DNA of 64,000 nt, from contig NW_019775802.1 of assembly GCF_001039355.2 (NCBI RefSeq), positions 441,816 through 505,815 on the forward strand, in the 5' to 3' direction. This DNA comes from Lingula anatina (lineage: Eukaryota; Brachiopoda; Lingulata; Lingulida; Lingulidae). The notes under the pieces were generated by a model. It saw only the letters and a program-made list of their open reading frames with translations, searched no databases and was not told the origin of the DNA. Positions 50,532 to 63,136 of the stretch are shown piece after piece. Positions within the stretch are counted from its first letter, which is position 1. Each line of letters opens with the position of its first letter. Position numbers and translations under genes: made by a program.

Positions 50532-50675
50532 GTACTTCAGGATTGGAAATACATAGCTCACGTGATCGACCGTTTACTATTTTTCATCTTCATGATCGTC
50601 ACTGCCGGAGGTGCAACTGGGATCTTTTTTGATGGGCCCCATATTCTGGCTGATCGAGGACCTACCAAAGCCTAA
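50532..50675 (+). CDS. Cassette 5 terminal exon: M4 and stop
   Basis: 144-nt exon after AACTCTTTCAG, phase 0; the preceding intron is 148 nt. It encodes VLQDWKYIAHVIDRLLF, M4 with an AGGATGIFF turn, and the tail GPHILADRGPTKA before TAA. This is the last receptor exon before the next gene. Confidence 0.95.
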   Translation, partial: VLQDWKYIAHVIDRLLFFIFMIVTAGGATGIFFDGPHILADRGPTKA

Positions 50676-53600
50676 AAAAGAACTACAGTCGCCAATCAAT
50701 AAGAACAATTGATCTGGATCCTCCTCGATATATATCCCCGTAGCGTTTTCTTTTTGTTTTATGCTTAAGCATTTTAATATTATTACTGCACACAATTGAA
50801 CTGCTGGTCTTTCCTTCTTTCCTTTCTTCTTACTTTACTTTTTTTGTTTGTATTCGACCTTTTTGCTATGTTTAATTTAAAAATGTTGGTATCATGGTTT
50901 GCATATCTACACCACATAAAACACACTACTAGCATTCAAGATAAGCGATTTATTTGTATACTGAATTGCAGAAACTTATCAATTATAACAGCAGAGAATC
51001 AAATACCACAACGTGGCTTTCGAAGGAAGATTCTTTCAAAGGACAGGACACTGCTGGTGTCAAATTCTTCAAAACGATCTGAAATCTAAGATGTTTACAT
51101 CCTGAATACTTCAAATTCTGTTATAAGGTATCACATTCATTGTTATCCTACACAATACAAAACATTTTCACCCAATACCAAGTACCTCATTACTGCAATT
51201 TTCCGACTGTCCCAAAGTCAGATATTTTTAAAATGTCTACATATCCCGCAAAACTACATATCTCTGCAAATTCAGACCTAAAAACGAAAATAACATTTCA
51301 ATTTTCCGTCTAATATGTACAGTAGTATATGTCGTTCTTATCGTTACGAGAAATATTTAATACCTGAAAAAATCCAAATTGTATAAAACACTCAATCCAA
51401 ATGTAAGAGTCGAACAATGGTCCTTGAGTAGGAGAAAACTGCTTTTTAAAAAGAAAAATTCCGGATAAGATGCCTTTAATTTATTACCTCAAAAAAGCGT
51501 ATCCTGGTACATGTACCAGGAAAACAAGATTAATGATTCCCCGTAAAATATTCAGCTTATGTCTTCGGGTATATTTATACGTTGAGAAACGGTTTCAATT
51601 CCTTGTAAACTGTATGGACCTATTCATATAAACGAAATTGTAATCAGTTGGTGTAACTCGACATATTCAAGTAAACTATCTCGAAAAGTTACTCGCCAGC
51701 TTGAGAGGGCCTCTGCCTTCGTGAGTTTACGTTTTTCCACGGCATTATATTGGCCTATAAGTGCAAAAGGGGCCTCTTACACAAGATGATAATACAGTGT
51801 ACACGAATAGCATTCTCAGTTATTTTATCTCTAACATTAGCGTGACATCAGTCAACATTCTGCGCTAACATTCTGTCTCTCTTCATTCCCTTATTATTCC
51901 TAAATCTCTTTTACCAGTCTTTATGTAAAGACACTATTTAGTTTTGTGGGCAATACAGCTCCTTACTGCTGACAATTATTTAATGAACTAGAAAAGAGGC
52001 AGTGGATCTATTAGCTATGCAAAGCCTTTTTATAAAAAGAATAGCGTTTCATATGCTAGGCAACTGTTTTTGTTCTGATCATGAACAAAACAGACCTTTG
52101 CAATATTTTTACTTATTAGTGGGTATTTAACTATTAACATATTTATAATCGATTAATTTGAAAATATGTATTGTGTTTACATGAGCAATATTTCAATGCT
52201 GTTCATTTTACTCAGGTTCATTACGCTTTTAAACATTACTTAATAACAAAACTTTATAGTTTGTTAAAATTCAACTGATGTATTTTGCATGCGCTTTGTA
52301 TTGCTTTTGTCGTTGATAATAAACTGTGTTTACTGTATCACTTTTTCAAATTTGTACGAACAAGGAATAATTCAACTTAAGATGGATTAGCATCTAGTTT
52401 AACATAAACGCTGCGGGAATGGTTTCAATTATTAACCCATTTACGCAAGAATGGGCCACAAATATAGTATCTATATAATAAGCCTAATGTCAGCAACATC
52501 GCCACCGTTTTTCGGATAATCTAAATACATCGAATGTTTGAAGTAAATACAGGTGGAAAATCAATGATATATCACATCAAATTACGCTTCAAAAGTTCGT
52601 CCTGGTAAATGAAAACAACAAAAATGTTCTAGTGCTTTTCCAGTCGCGAGGATTACAACACGTTCTATTAATCGCAGTGTGTTAGGTGAGAAATCTCTCT
52701 CTCTCCCTCTCTCTCTCTCTCACCTAAGCTGCCACTGGCACGAACAAAACTGTCGTGCTTTTCGTTTCATTTTGTGTGTCTGTAGAATTCCACGGTTACT
52801 TCTTTATTCCATCATATCTGAATGCGTACAGTAGCCTATGCTTATAGAGTAAGTCACGATAAAGTATTTAGAGATAATCTGTCGGAATTTTTCGAAATAT
52901 TTACACATAGAATCCGCCTACACATGTCATCAATCTATTGAGTAAAGTAAGATGAGATTACTCTTCCGCACAGAAATTTCATCATATCAGGTAAAATAAG
53001 AATAATTTTAACCCAGTCTTTCGTTAATAAGAAGTCAATGTTCTCGAGCTCAGGTTTCTTTTCGGACTGGTGTTTGGCGACAAATATAGTTATGAATTAA
53101 GGCGAAGTCAAGTTAGCAAGAGCCCACTCAAGCATAGCATAATGAAATAAAGGAGGATCAATAGAGTGCTTGGGTAGTCTGTGTACACCGCACAATCCGC
53201 CTCTCCACTGGTATTTTCAATCAAAACACGTACAGTCAAATAGAATAATATATTAGGCACAATTGAACCTATTCCCGTGATATATTGTCGAAATGTGGCA
53301 TTTAATGGCAAATACGCCATCTGAGGAGCAGTTCGCGGAGAGCAACAGAGCTAATTAACTCTGAATATATCTCGCTTGCACAGTGTGTGCGCTTTCTCAC
53401 AAGAGTGCACTGTGCAGTGGCTTGGTTACCAGGGAGATCATACGTACTTGTAAGCCTATTTGCGCTTTCAACCAGCTTTGGTTTGCTACAGCCGTTTGAA
53501 CATTTTACAGCTACGTAAAATTTGGTGTCCTCTTGTAAAATCTTGATTCGTCAAACATGAGAAACGAAACGGTCTAAGCAATTGAACACATATAAAAATT

Positions 53601-55335
53601 CATTTCTACTACTAAAATACAGATGGATGACTTAAAATAAATAAAGATATATTATGATCTAACTCAAGTTAAATTTTATCTTGTCGATAGTGTTTTTCCT
53701 ATAGCCAGGATGCATAAGGTTGTGATCGAAGCATTGATCTCAATCCAATACTTCTACCTCGTTTCCACAAAGAGGCTCACTTGATCAGAAGGGGTTAGAA
53801 TCTGTTTGTTTGCAAATACTCGACGGTTCTTTATGCAGGACTCTCCAGTCAGGTGTAAGCAAGATTTACCTCAAACTCGCCTTAAAAGATTTCATTGTGG
53901 AAAACGAGGAACGCGAGGTTGGAAATAAGTTCAAGTTGACACCGTTCACAGCATGAGTCCCAGTATCGCACAATATCGGTGTTAACCACCATTGATCAGA
54001 GTCGTTAGCAGTAGAAGAGGACGGGGAGAGACAATCCAATTTCCAGTGATTGCGTCTTACGCCGTGGGATATCAATTTTAATACATGGCAGTACTTCTGT
54101 TTATATATGCAACGCACAGATTTCTTCAACAGTAAGTAGTCTGCTCTAAAAACCTTCTGTTTTAATCAACAAATGCCTTTAGATATAGTTAATTAAGTAG
54201 GCCTACATATCTGCGGCACCTACTGTATACAGGTAGACGCAGAGCTCGGAATAATTTCAACCAAAACCTGTGTCATCATGGAAAACACGTTGAAATGATT
54301 TTGGAAAATTAATTTAAATAAACCATTTTCATAAGTAATTAACAAAATGTGCAATACACCAATTCCCCACCCAGGGCCAGATAAATATGGCCTCCTATAT
54401 AAAATAGGTATTGGAGAGTTAAGCTGTGTATAATGCACGAGCATCTCACCCAAAAGACTCTTTTTAGCAATCAACGGAAGATTGGTAGCGCCAGCGTGCC
54501 CTATCAATCACCCAGTCTTGCCAGTCGATACTTATTCCAACTCGGCTACCGATTTCGTTAACTCTGCCTGCCTTCTATCCCAACGGCCATGTTGAGGTTA
54601 TTTTCAATTAAAAAGTGTCGAATCGAAATGGGGCATTAGTTTCCTTCCTTACTGCATTGTGAATGGATGCACAAGACTTCATTTCAGTATATACATGTTC
54701 TACACAGACTGTATTGAATATTGTGGGAAATCACTGCTTTGTTCAGGTACAGCTGTGGTTTTGTGCATCAGTTCTTCAAATCAAATCCTATAAATAATTT
54801 ACCAAGAAAAGGCATTATCGTTATCTGAAATGCTGCAAAAGTGTACAGTGTCATGCTTCAAGGCCTAAATGTAAGGAAAACAAGCAATGGAAAACGTTGT
54901 GTTTACAAAAATTGATAATTCCACTAATTATAAAAGAAGCTTGAATTAATCAATCAAAACACTATTTCCTAATGGGGAGTAAGACAGTATACCGTTTGTA
55001 TCCATTGAAGCGGATCTTTATTCAGCCTGCGGTGAAAGTTAAATGATTGGCTCAATTTTAAAATCAGGCTTTTTTCGAAGATATCGTTCCCACAATTAGA
55101 GAGACCTACAAATAGCGACTGTCGAGCTAATTATTAATGTCTTTTTATCATTCCTTGTTCAAAATACTTTGACATCAACTCTGATTATATTAACTGATTC
55201 AAATGTGTATTATTTTCAGGGCAATAACTTTGGATAAGTTATTTCACTTAAAAGTGAAAACAACAGTTTGACGTTATTTTTGGTATCACCGAGGTTATTG
55301 AAAAGCAGGCTCACAGGTTGCATGAAAACTGGGAG
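50676..55335. other. Region between the cassette locus and the second receptor gene
   Basis: 4.7 kb. The first canonical AATAAA after cassette 5 is at 52318-52323, about 1.6 kb past the stop. Other landmarks are a perfect 18-bp palindrome (CCTGGTACATGTACCAGG, 51503-51520) and a CT tract enclosed by a 9-bp inverted repeat (52682-52727). No gene was recognised. Confidence 0.55.
52682..52727. repeat. CT tract within a short inverted repeat
   Basis: TTAGGTGAG and its complement CTCACCTAA enclose a CT tract of about 27 bases, so the transcript could form a 9-bp stem. No known family. Confidence 0.8.
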
Positions 55336-55417
55336 ATGCCACTGTCACAAGTGAACCATTGCCTGGGGCGGGCCGTTCTTCTGCACATGTTGAGCCTTCT
55401 CTTATTAGAGTGTAGAG
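55336..55417 (+). CDS. Second nAChR gene, exon 1 (signal peptide)
   Basis: First coding exon, 82 nt (27 codons plus 1 nt), ending at GTAAGG. From ATG 55336 it encodes a short polar start, then AVLLHMLSLLLLEC, a typical secretory signal core. The frame upstream has no other ATG back to a TGA at 55255, which fixes the start. The one leftover base joins the TA of the next exon to make Val, giving [11 protein letters not shown] directly after the signal. The phase 1 join matches the one proposed for the cassette locus. Confidence 0.85.
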
Positions 55418-58400
55418 GTAAGGGTTTATTTTCATGTATGGCATGTCGGGAATGGATCCTTTTGACATGAACCAATTCTTTTTATCTTACAGAATAAAAA
55501 ATACATTTTTTGCAGAGTAAGGTTTGTGACGATGGAGTGAAAAGCCTGTTTACATTGATTCGTCTCCAGACACGAGATATCGACCTATTCTCACAGCTGT
55601 GCCGTACTAAAGGAAATTTTCAATAAATAGGATACAGCAAACACTGAGCCGTTTTAACGACTTAAAAGAGCACATTCTGCCACAAGTAAATGTTTTCACA
55701 TCTAAATACTACTTTATACATGTGACTGTCACTAGAACATATCACCATTTACATCAGTAACACTAAATTAATTAATAATTTCATATAAGGCATTATGTCT
55801 AATGGAATGTTTTATTTCTGCGACCCCATAAATTCGTAAACATGGAGTCTCCTAGATTTAAGACCGATGGCAGCGTATAGTCCGTATAGGGGTTTAGAGG
55901 CACTTGTGGGAACAATTCAGACAACGGATCTGTATGAACGGCCTAATTTCAGTACACAATGTAAAGCGAAAATCTCAATTTGCGTGCTATATTTATACTA
56001 CTCGTATGTCTACCTCCCGTGGGTATACAGCAAACAAACAAATATTGGCTCTGGATTCAACAGTCACGGGGTCACGGCGGGACTCAGGTGGCCTATGTTG
56101 CGCAAATATGCCCTATTATAAAAATAACTATAGTGTCTATGCACAGCTAAGTGGTGTCGTTCATAGCCCACACTGTGCCTTTACTTATGAAAACAATGCT
56201 ACCATAATTTCTTCATTTATAAGTGACGACATAACAACATAAGTATCATTGTTATTGAGCAATTATTTTAAAACAGTTCAATAAACATTATGTTAAACGC
56301 ACAAAAACTTTGATAATGTCTCTCTTTGTGCAATGAAATATGATATTTGTCGCAATGTATATCAGATTGTAATACTTATTACATGCACACTGAAATTCTT
56401 TGTTGAATTCCAAACGTGAACGTGGTGCAGTAAGGTCGGATAGACGCATTTTTTTGTAATTAAATCTGCTGAATAAGCTGACCTGAAAACATCTATAACA
56501 CTAGCTGTGGCAGTAATTATGTTTTATAATCCCTACGTCAGGCCTTACGTAGTTAATGGCATCGGGGAAATATAAATCTATGCCCTTAAATGATATGCAT
56601 GACCGGTTACATCCCTATTTATTATTCATGAAGATATATCTGACTGGTGTTTATTTTTTCTGGTGGCTATTGGTGTCCATTTTCAACTTCTTTAACAAAT
56701 GCAAAAAAAGTGATTGAAATTCCGTTCAAGGCACCGTCGGATAGATTTAAGTAATGTTGAGAAATCTTTAATCTTCTCTTAAGTTCGATCGTTAAATCAT
56801 TATGCAATTGAACACTGAAACCCACTGGAAATGCGATGTTTGAGTAAAAGTACAGAAGTATAGAAAAAGTCGGAGTTGATAAGTTTAGGGCTTTTAATTT
56901 TCATTGTGCACTCAATTTTTCATCTAAACGCTTGAAAAGATACACACAATTATTTTAATAAAACATAAATATAAAACCTAGCAGTGCAGACGGACAGCAC
57001 TGAGATCAAAATACATATGTAACCTGTGGGACTGCCTTAGCAGCTAGACTAAAAATCATCCAGTACAAAGCAGCCATCGATCATTTTCGGTTTGGCCGCA
57101 CAAGACGAAAGTTAACAGACCGAATAAGATAAATAAACAAAGAACAAATAGAAAAGTTGCATTTCAACAAAATTTTAAAATATGCCGCTTTTTAACAGAC
57201 GTTCATAATGTGCGATTATAGTTTTTTTGTTTCTAACTAACTTATTTTTAATGTATTTTTATTGCCAGTATGAACGTGCTTGTTGTATAGATAGTAAACC
57301 CAGATGATGGCCAAATGTATGTTCTTGCCCCTTTACCTAATATAACATAAACACTTCAAGTTGATCTTTAAGCAAGCACTGTTGTTTCACGAAAGCTGGC
57401 GATAACTGGTACGTGTACCGTCAGTACTTGAGCTGTGTATTTTGGGAAGTGAGAGTTCTTATCTTTAGTTTACGTGCACATGGACACACTCATACAATTA
57501 ACTAGTCCAGTCACTTTCTTTCTAAACAGCACACAGCATACAGACACTAACAGTATCTTTCATTTGGTTGATACCGATCCAAGTTCTTCACGGAATTTAT
57601 TTATTTTGGGTTTTTTTTTTTTTTTTTTTTTTTTTTTGGTATTCAGTGCGCAAACTGCCAGACTTAAACGCAGACGACTCATCACTTCGCGCGCTGAACT
57701 TTGGCATACCAGCAGGCTGCAGCTTACCTTGCTGAACTTTGGAACAGTGCAGTTAGCTGTATCTTGTTGGGATACCTGGGGAGCGGGATATTGATACCAA
57801 TCAAGAAGCATGATTTGTCTGTAAAAATGTAGCGCGTGATTTATCATCGCCCCTTGGAGTTTACTGTTTACCTTGTACCCTGTGGCGTTCTATCCACAGG
57901 AAGATGCTGCCACTGTATTTCTTTCCTAAAAAGTTCGTGCTATACGCATCACCTGGACACATGTTCTGACGAGAAAGACGGGCTTCGCTGAGGTTCCTGC
58001 AGACGTGATGACAGGAACCTCCGTGAAAGACAATATTCGTACCTGTCTTTTGAAAGAAGGTGTTAAAAAAGTGTTCATTTCTGTAGAAAATTTAGAATTT
58101 CAAATGGTTATGTACGTTTATACTCATTATGACAAAAGTATCCTGCTCCCCTAAAAACTTGATAGCCATTAATCTCTTTAAACCAGTCTCTAATGCCAGC
58201 TTATAGCGCTTTAGTGAAACAAACAGCATGGATATCCTCTGAAGCATGAAATAACAATAAGTCCCTTTTATTTTGCTTACAGGTAGGGCTTTTAAACTAC
58301 AATGATAACACAATACCCAATAAATTTTTTCATAAATCTAAAACATGCCTGTATTAATTTTAAAATCTTTAAAGGGGTTTTAACCTATAACAATTAATAG

Positions 58401-59918
58401 TACGCATTTAAGGATTGTTGATTAATGACAGGTTCGAGAAGGGATTTCCAATAATCCCTTGAAGTACCGGAACTGCTATTGTTAAATCAATAAAACCATT
58501 CATGGTGGAACGCTATTTATCATTTGTCGACAAAATGGGACGGGAAAAAGTGAGCTATTCCGAAGTAGTCGAGATCGAAGTGATAAAAGCAGCCTATTCC
58601 CGGTGGGGATATGATATGACCGTGGACATAGTCTTACGAGAAAGGCAGCTAGACGGAAGCTGCACACTTGTCTAGTCTGTCTGCATTGTCACAAAAAGCC
58701 ACTGACCGCCGGCAGATCTGACGAAATGGCGGGGCTTCTTAGATATCTCTACAAATATTGTAATAAAAAGGCATTGTCGATGTCGTACATCTTCCCGTTT
58801 TCTTTTGGGGTAACCTGTATCGGTACCGTTGTACATGGGTACGCAGCGTCTTTTTTACAGTAATGTAACAACTACTAACTCGTCCTCGCTTACAATTACA
58901 TTTTTACGCAAGTTGAGATTTTGAAGGAAGACAAGTAACCTCATGCGTTTACTTGGCTGAAGTGAAGAAATGTGTGCTTAGAAACACAGCCTGTCTGTCC
59001 AAATATTTAAACAAAGTTTCATAAGTTCAATTTACAACTGTCCTTTTTAACACAGTGCAAAGAACACTTTTAAGATGAAACTCTTATTAACGTTTCCCTG
59101 CAGCGGAGAGTTTCCAATTGCGGAATTTATTGGCATTAACCGCTGCAGATTGAAACCAGGCTTGTAATCTAATTAGGAGTGTTGATCAGTCGCGTATTCG
59201 GTTTATGTTAGATCAATTGGATAGAAGCAGCGAACGCTGAGAGCAAACCACTCCGTGCCAATGCCAATTAACCACCAAATTGGCTGCAAGGGGGGAAGGA
59301 TGTTTTCCGTATCTTTTTACGAGCTCCTGTCGACCAAGAGAGTGCTTCGCCTGATTAAAGAGCTCGTATTTTGAAAAGAGAAAAAAGATACAAGGGCCTC
59401 CACAAAAACCCTTTCAAAGTGTAAATAAAATGTTATTAAACACATTGGGGATGAAGATTCTTGAAGGTTCTTAAAATGCCTTTTTCGATAATGTTGTAAC
59501 AGTTGATCTGTTGAAAGGACTTAGATAGTAACGTATTCAGCGACGTGCTTCTTTTACCGATGCATTAATAGATACTGACATGATTAAGTTAGGGTCTTTT
59601 GAAAAACACTGCAATCGATTTACAAGAGAGAGCTGCTATATTGCAGCTATGCTGAATGATGCAATTCTAGGCACCGAGATTCTGAAAATCCATTATTAAA
59701 TCCTCTGCTATTCTGTTACTACAGTGCGTGCTGGTTGTATTGTATAGATAACATTTTTTTGATAAAACTCGCTGACAAACAGAATGTATTTGCATAAATA
59801 TGGGGATTTTTGCTGATAGATGGCGGTACTTGACGGTCTCTTTGCTGCAAATGATTGATTATATATATGTTACTTTTTTTGTGAATATTGTTTGCAAGCT
59901 ATTAACTCTTAATTTTAG
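55418..59918. other. Second gene, intron 1
   Basis: 4,501-nt GT-AG intron. It contains a 27-base T run (57611-57637). No other gene or element was recognised. Confidence 0.75.
57611..57637. repeat. Poly-T tract
   Basis: 27 consecutive T residues in intron 1 of the second gene. It could be the A-tail trace of a retroposed sequence on the minus strand, but no such sequence is recognised beside it. Confidence 0.95.
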
Positions 59919-60064
59919 TATGCGAGGGGACAGTCGATGCCAAAAGACTTTACAGAGATTTACTTGAAAAAAGAGGCTACAATAAACTGATTCGTCCTGT
60001 CAGTGACAATAATAACAACCTCACAGTCAAACTGGGCCTTCGACTGACACAGCTTATCGATGTG
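59919..60064 (+). CDS. Second nAChR gene, exon 2 (N-terminal helix, beta 1)
   Basis: 146-nt exon (2 nt plus 48 codons) between TTAATTTTAG and GTAAGTGT. It encodes the N-terminal helix with [18 protein letters not shown] and the first strand [12 protein letters not shown]. It is one codon longer than its counterpart in the cassette locus, within an Asn-rich stretch (four Asn in a row followed by Leu-Thr) that contains a glycosylation sequon. Confidence 0.95.
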
Positions 60065-60473
60065 GTAAGTGTGAGAATAGCGGTCAGTGTAGTGCAGTGC
60101 AGTGCGGCGCAGTGCAAAGAGAGTGCCGTTTCAATTTACCCGTGTATTTAGTCCAGCATCTGGTCCAAGCATGTTGGCAATGATTTTATAATAAGTTTTA
60201 TTTACATGAATGTGAAGAATGGTGCTCCACGTTTTCTTAATTGGGTGTCTTTGCAATCACGATTTTTCATTACCTATTATATATCAAATACCATACATGT
60301 ATATGTTTGTAGATATCTGAAGAAAACCATGTTGTAGTAAAATAAATAGAAATATAAGCAATTGATAAAATCATTATTTTGTTGATGCTTGAAAGGACTG
60401 CTTTCTGCCAAACTGTTGTAAAAAATTGACTTTCATGTAAATGTCTGTGCATTGAACCATTTTTCTTTTATAG
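60065..60473. other. Second gene, intron 2
   Basis: 409-nt GT-AG intron with nothing else recognised. Confidence 0.9.
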
Positions 60474-60518
60474 GATGAGAAGAATCAGATTATGACCACA
60501 AATGTTTGGCTTACACAC
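60474..60518 (+). CDS. Second nAChR gene, exon 3 (loop D)
   Basis: 45-nt exon, phase 0 at both ends, between CTTTTATAG and GTAAGTGC. It encodes DEKNQIMTTNVWLTH and carries the loop D Trp. Size and sequence match constant exon 3 of the cassette locus almost exactly. Confidence 0.97.
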
Positions 60519-61431
60519 GTAAGTGCAGCTTTCAAATTACAATAGAAAGGAAAGTTTTATTGGATTCACACATTTAACACATACCGTTTGAAAAAAGAAA
60601 AAAAATATTGAACTCATTTGAAGGAAGATTCCATCTGGCAAAGCATTGCTCCAATTGTTTGAAATTGGAACCAGTAGTAAATGTTAATATGAAACAAGAT
60701 TCAAAGGTTATCACTTCAGTATTTCATTAAATGCCCCGTTTCGTGGCCAGCATAACACCGGCACAAGAATGCGTATCATTGTTTTCCGTGCTGCAAATCA
60801 TTCTTCTCCCCGTACTTAGCTACCTTACCTTCATCATCTCACATCTTCTCGCCTACAAAAATAAAATAATATACATTTAACTGTCTGCTTATGCCAAATG
60901 TGATCTATTCTGGAGTTGGCAACTGACAATCTGTATTGGGTAATAATATGGATACGCAACCTAACGTACTGGTATGTGTGTGAAATCGCATGATGAATAT
61001 AACTGTATAAATAAATGCACTGACTACATGGTCTGGTCTGATTCATGGGTTTGAAATGGGTCAGGACACCCTGGACGCACAGGGTATTTTTTGTGACAAA
61101 TATTTTAAGTATTCAGTTTCCTAGATATAACAATTAGATTAAAATGCTATCTAAACTCAACATTTTTTCATATATTATTGTAACAAATTTCACAATGCTA
61201 TAATGAATAACACACAAAGGAAATCTTCAGATTTGCTGTCAGGAGTTGTTTTATATTTCTCCTTGAGACCGTGAGCTTGAACCAGAATTTTAGCTATGAA
61301 TTTTATAAAATGTTTCCTCTCTCTAGGTTCATCAAAAGCTTCTTACTTTACTTTCAGTCTAATCAAACCTTAGCAGTAATTGCGCTCATTTGAACATGCA
61401 TAATATAGCAATCACATTAATTGTTCCTTAG
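60519..61431. other. Second gene, intron 3
   Basis: 913-nt GT-AG intron with nothing else recognised. Confidence 0.85.
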
Positions 61432-61541
61432 GAGTGGGAAGACCTCAGTTTACGCTGGGATCCCAAAGATTACGGCAATATTGATGTCCTATATGTTCCT
61501 GCAGAACAACTATGGAAACCCGACGTGGTGCTGTATAATAA
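61432..61541 (+). CDS. Second nAChR gene, exon 4 (loop A)
   Basis: 110-nt exon between TTCCTTAG and GTAAGTTA. It encodes EWEDLSLRWDPKDYGN and the loop A block LWKPDVVLYN. Here the conserved loop A Tyr is present, unlike the Phe in the cassette locus. It ends with AA of a split Asn codon, the same phase as constant exon 4. Confidence 0.97.
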
Positions 61542-61947
61542 GTAAGTTATGAAAAAAATAAAACACAATGGGGCTATCCATCGCCACTTCGCTTATGTTT
61601 AATTTTTTCTTTTGAATAACCGTTTTAAGTAATGAGTGATATTTTGATACTTTGGAATGGAATGCCTATACTTATTTATTGATATAGGTTTATTCAAACC
61701 GCATCATAACTAGAAATGTAACATTTGCCACATGTAGAAATAAAAAATTAAATATGGGGTCGACATTTAGATGTTCCAAATCAATGACATCACTAACGTT
61801 GTGTGCAGCTATCTAAAGAGGAGCATGCAGCTGCAAACGAACCGCAATAAACAGCTTAGATTTGCTTTGATTTATATTACTGTGTACATGTATGAGTTCA
61901 CAGAAATCAGAGCTAATGAAGTGCTGTTGTTTGAAATCCGTATTAAG

Positions 61948-61989
61948 TTTGTGTGTGTGTGTGTGTGCGTGTGTGCGCGCGCGCGTGTG
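61948..61989. repeat. GT/GC microsatellite
   Basis: Alternating GT repeats passing into GC repeats over about 42 bases. Confidence 0.92.
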
Positions 61990-62764
61990 AATCACTGCTA
62001 CTAATAAACTGGTTTAAGCTCTCGTTTCAGGCTCTACGCTTTTTCAGCGATTTATGCAGGAGTGGCTTACTTTAACATTCATATCCCCTGTACAAATGTA
62101 CTAGTATATATATGCATCTTTTGATGCATGGGTAACATCTTATCTCATCGTAGGAGTGTAAATATTATAATTAACAACTGCTAAGGATGTTGAGAGTATC
62201 AGCAGAGTGGAGATATACGACGTAATCGCTCAGCTTCGCTGACTTCTTACATGCATGCGCCACCTGAGAGAATACGTGTGCCTCAATCATGTAGCGTCAT
62301 AGAATATATAGATGTTGACCATTTGGTCTTCTTCCGGGCATTCTATTACACTTTGGTGTATAGGAAAACACGATCTGTCTGTTCATTATTATTATTACTA
62401 TTTAGCTGCACGAATGGCACCTCATATTTGTCTTTCTTGCTTTACTAAAACTACAATATGCCAGCACGTATTGAAAGATTGGATTGAAACAAACACAGTT
62501 TGTGGAAATTTTAACTATTGCCTATTTCTAACCCACATGCTGACATGAGCAATGATACATGTAATTGCATGCAACTTAAGTACGATTTGTGCGTACAGGA
62601 GTTACGCCTTTAATATTAATGCTCACCTTACCCGTGCATCATACGCATGTCAGTATCTGGTGTATACCAAATGCATGTATGTTCCGTAACTTTAATGTTC
62701 TTATATGACCATTGCCTTATTTATGTCACAATCGGTAAATTGATAAAACAGAATTATTCTTAAC

Positions 62765-63136
62765 TTAGAGACTAAATAACATCAGTCGAACACGACATTT
62801 CTGTCCCCCACCTATGGACCTTGGCCTTGTGAATGTTGATTGCGCGCGGAATCCGACGCTCTTAACACCTCTAACCACGCTCTAAACACGAGTTGAAAAC
62901 ATGCTTCGATACTTGTGAAAGACGAAAATTGGTACGAAATGCCTTTTTTCATTAGAACCCCCCCCCCCACACACACACACACACACACTCACTACCTGCG
63001 ACCAGAGCCTTCAACTCCCGAGGGTTTACGGTAGCGTTCTGTTTCCTGAGCGTCGTATCCTGGCAAAGAATCCTGATCAATTTCCGTAGGTGGTGGACCG
63101 AAACGTCGTGTTTGACTGATGTTATTTAGTCTCTAA
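62765..63136. mobile_element. MITE-like element with ~45-bp inverted ends
   Basis: The left end reads TTAGAGACTAAATAACATCA. The right end on the minus strand reads the same 20 bases, and both continue with CACGAC(A/G)TTTC(T/G)GTCC. About 372 bp, containing a C-run and AC tract (62958-62998). Sequence around its left end, including flanking bases from 62736, is related to 13948-14060, so the true element may be larger or flanked by a second repeat. Confidence 0.8.

Larger units (their letters stand above)
19660..50675 (+). other. nAChR cassette locus: one 5' constant region, five 3' cassettes
   Basis: Proposed single transcription unit. Four constant exons (398 coding nt if exon 1 is right) end in phase 2, after AA of an Asn codon. 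Each of five downstream large exons begins with T or C followed by an in-frame Ala-Asp-Gly, so any of them restores the family's Asn-Ala-Asp-Gly motif. Predicted products from cassettes 1 to 5 are 521, 494, 513, 518 and 513 residues, normal for nAChR subunits. The donor at 27704 would join acceptors 1.76, 5.1, 11.1, 15.1 and 21.7 kb away. What is seen is the exon order, phases and intact frames. That one pre-mRNA serves all cassettes is inference; separate promoters or trans-splicing remain possible. Confidence 0.75.

Noticed and set aside
59090-59390. Short inverted motifs (CTGCAG-type, and GTATCTTTTT with its rough complement) in intron 1 of the second gene.
   Set aside because: Pairing is short and interrupted, with no boundaries or target duplication, so chance is likely.
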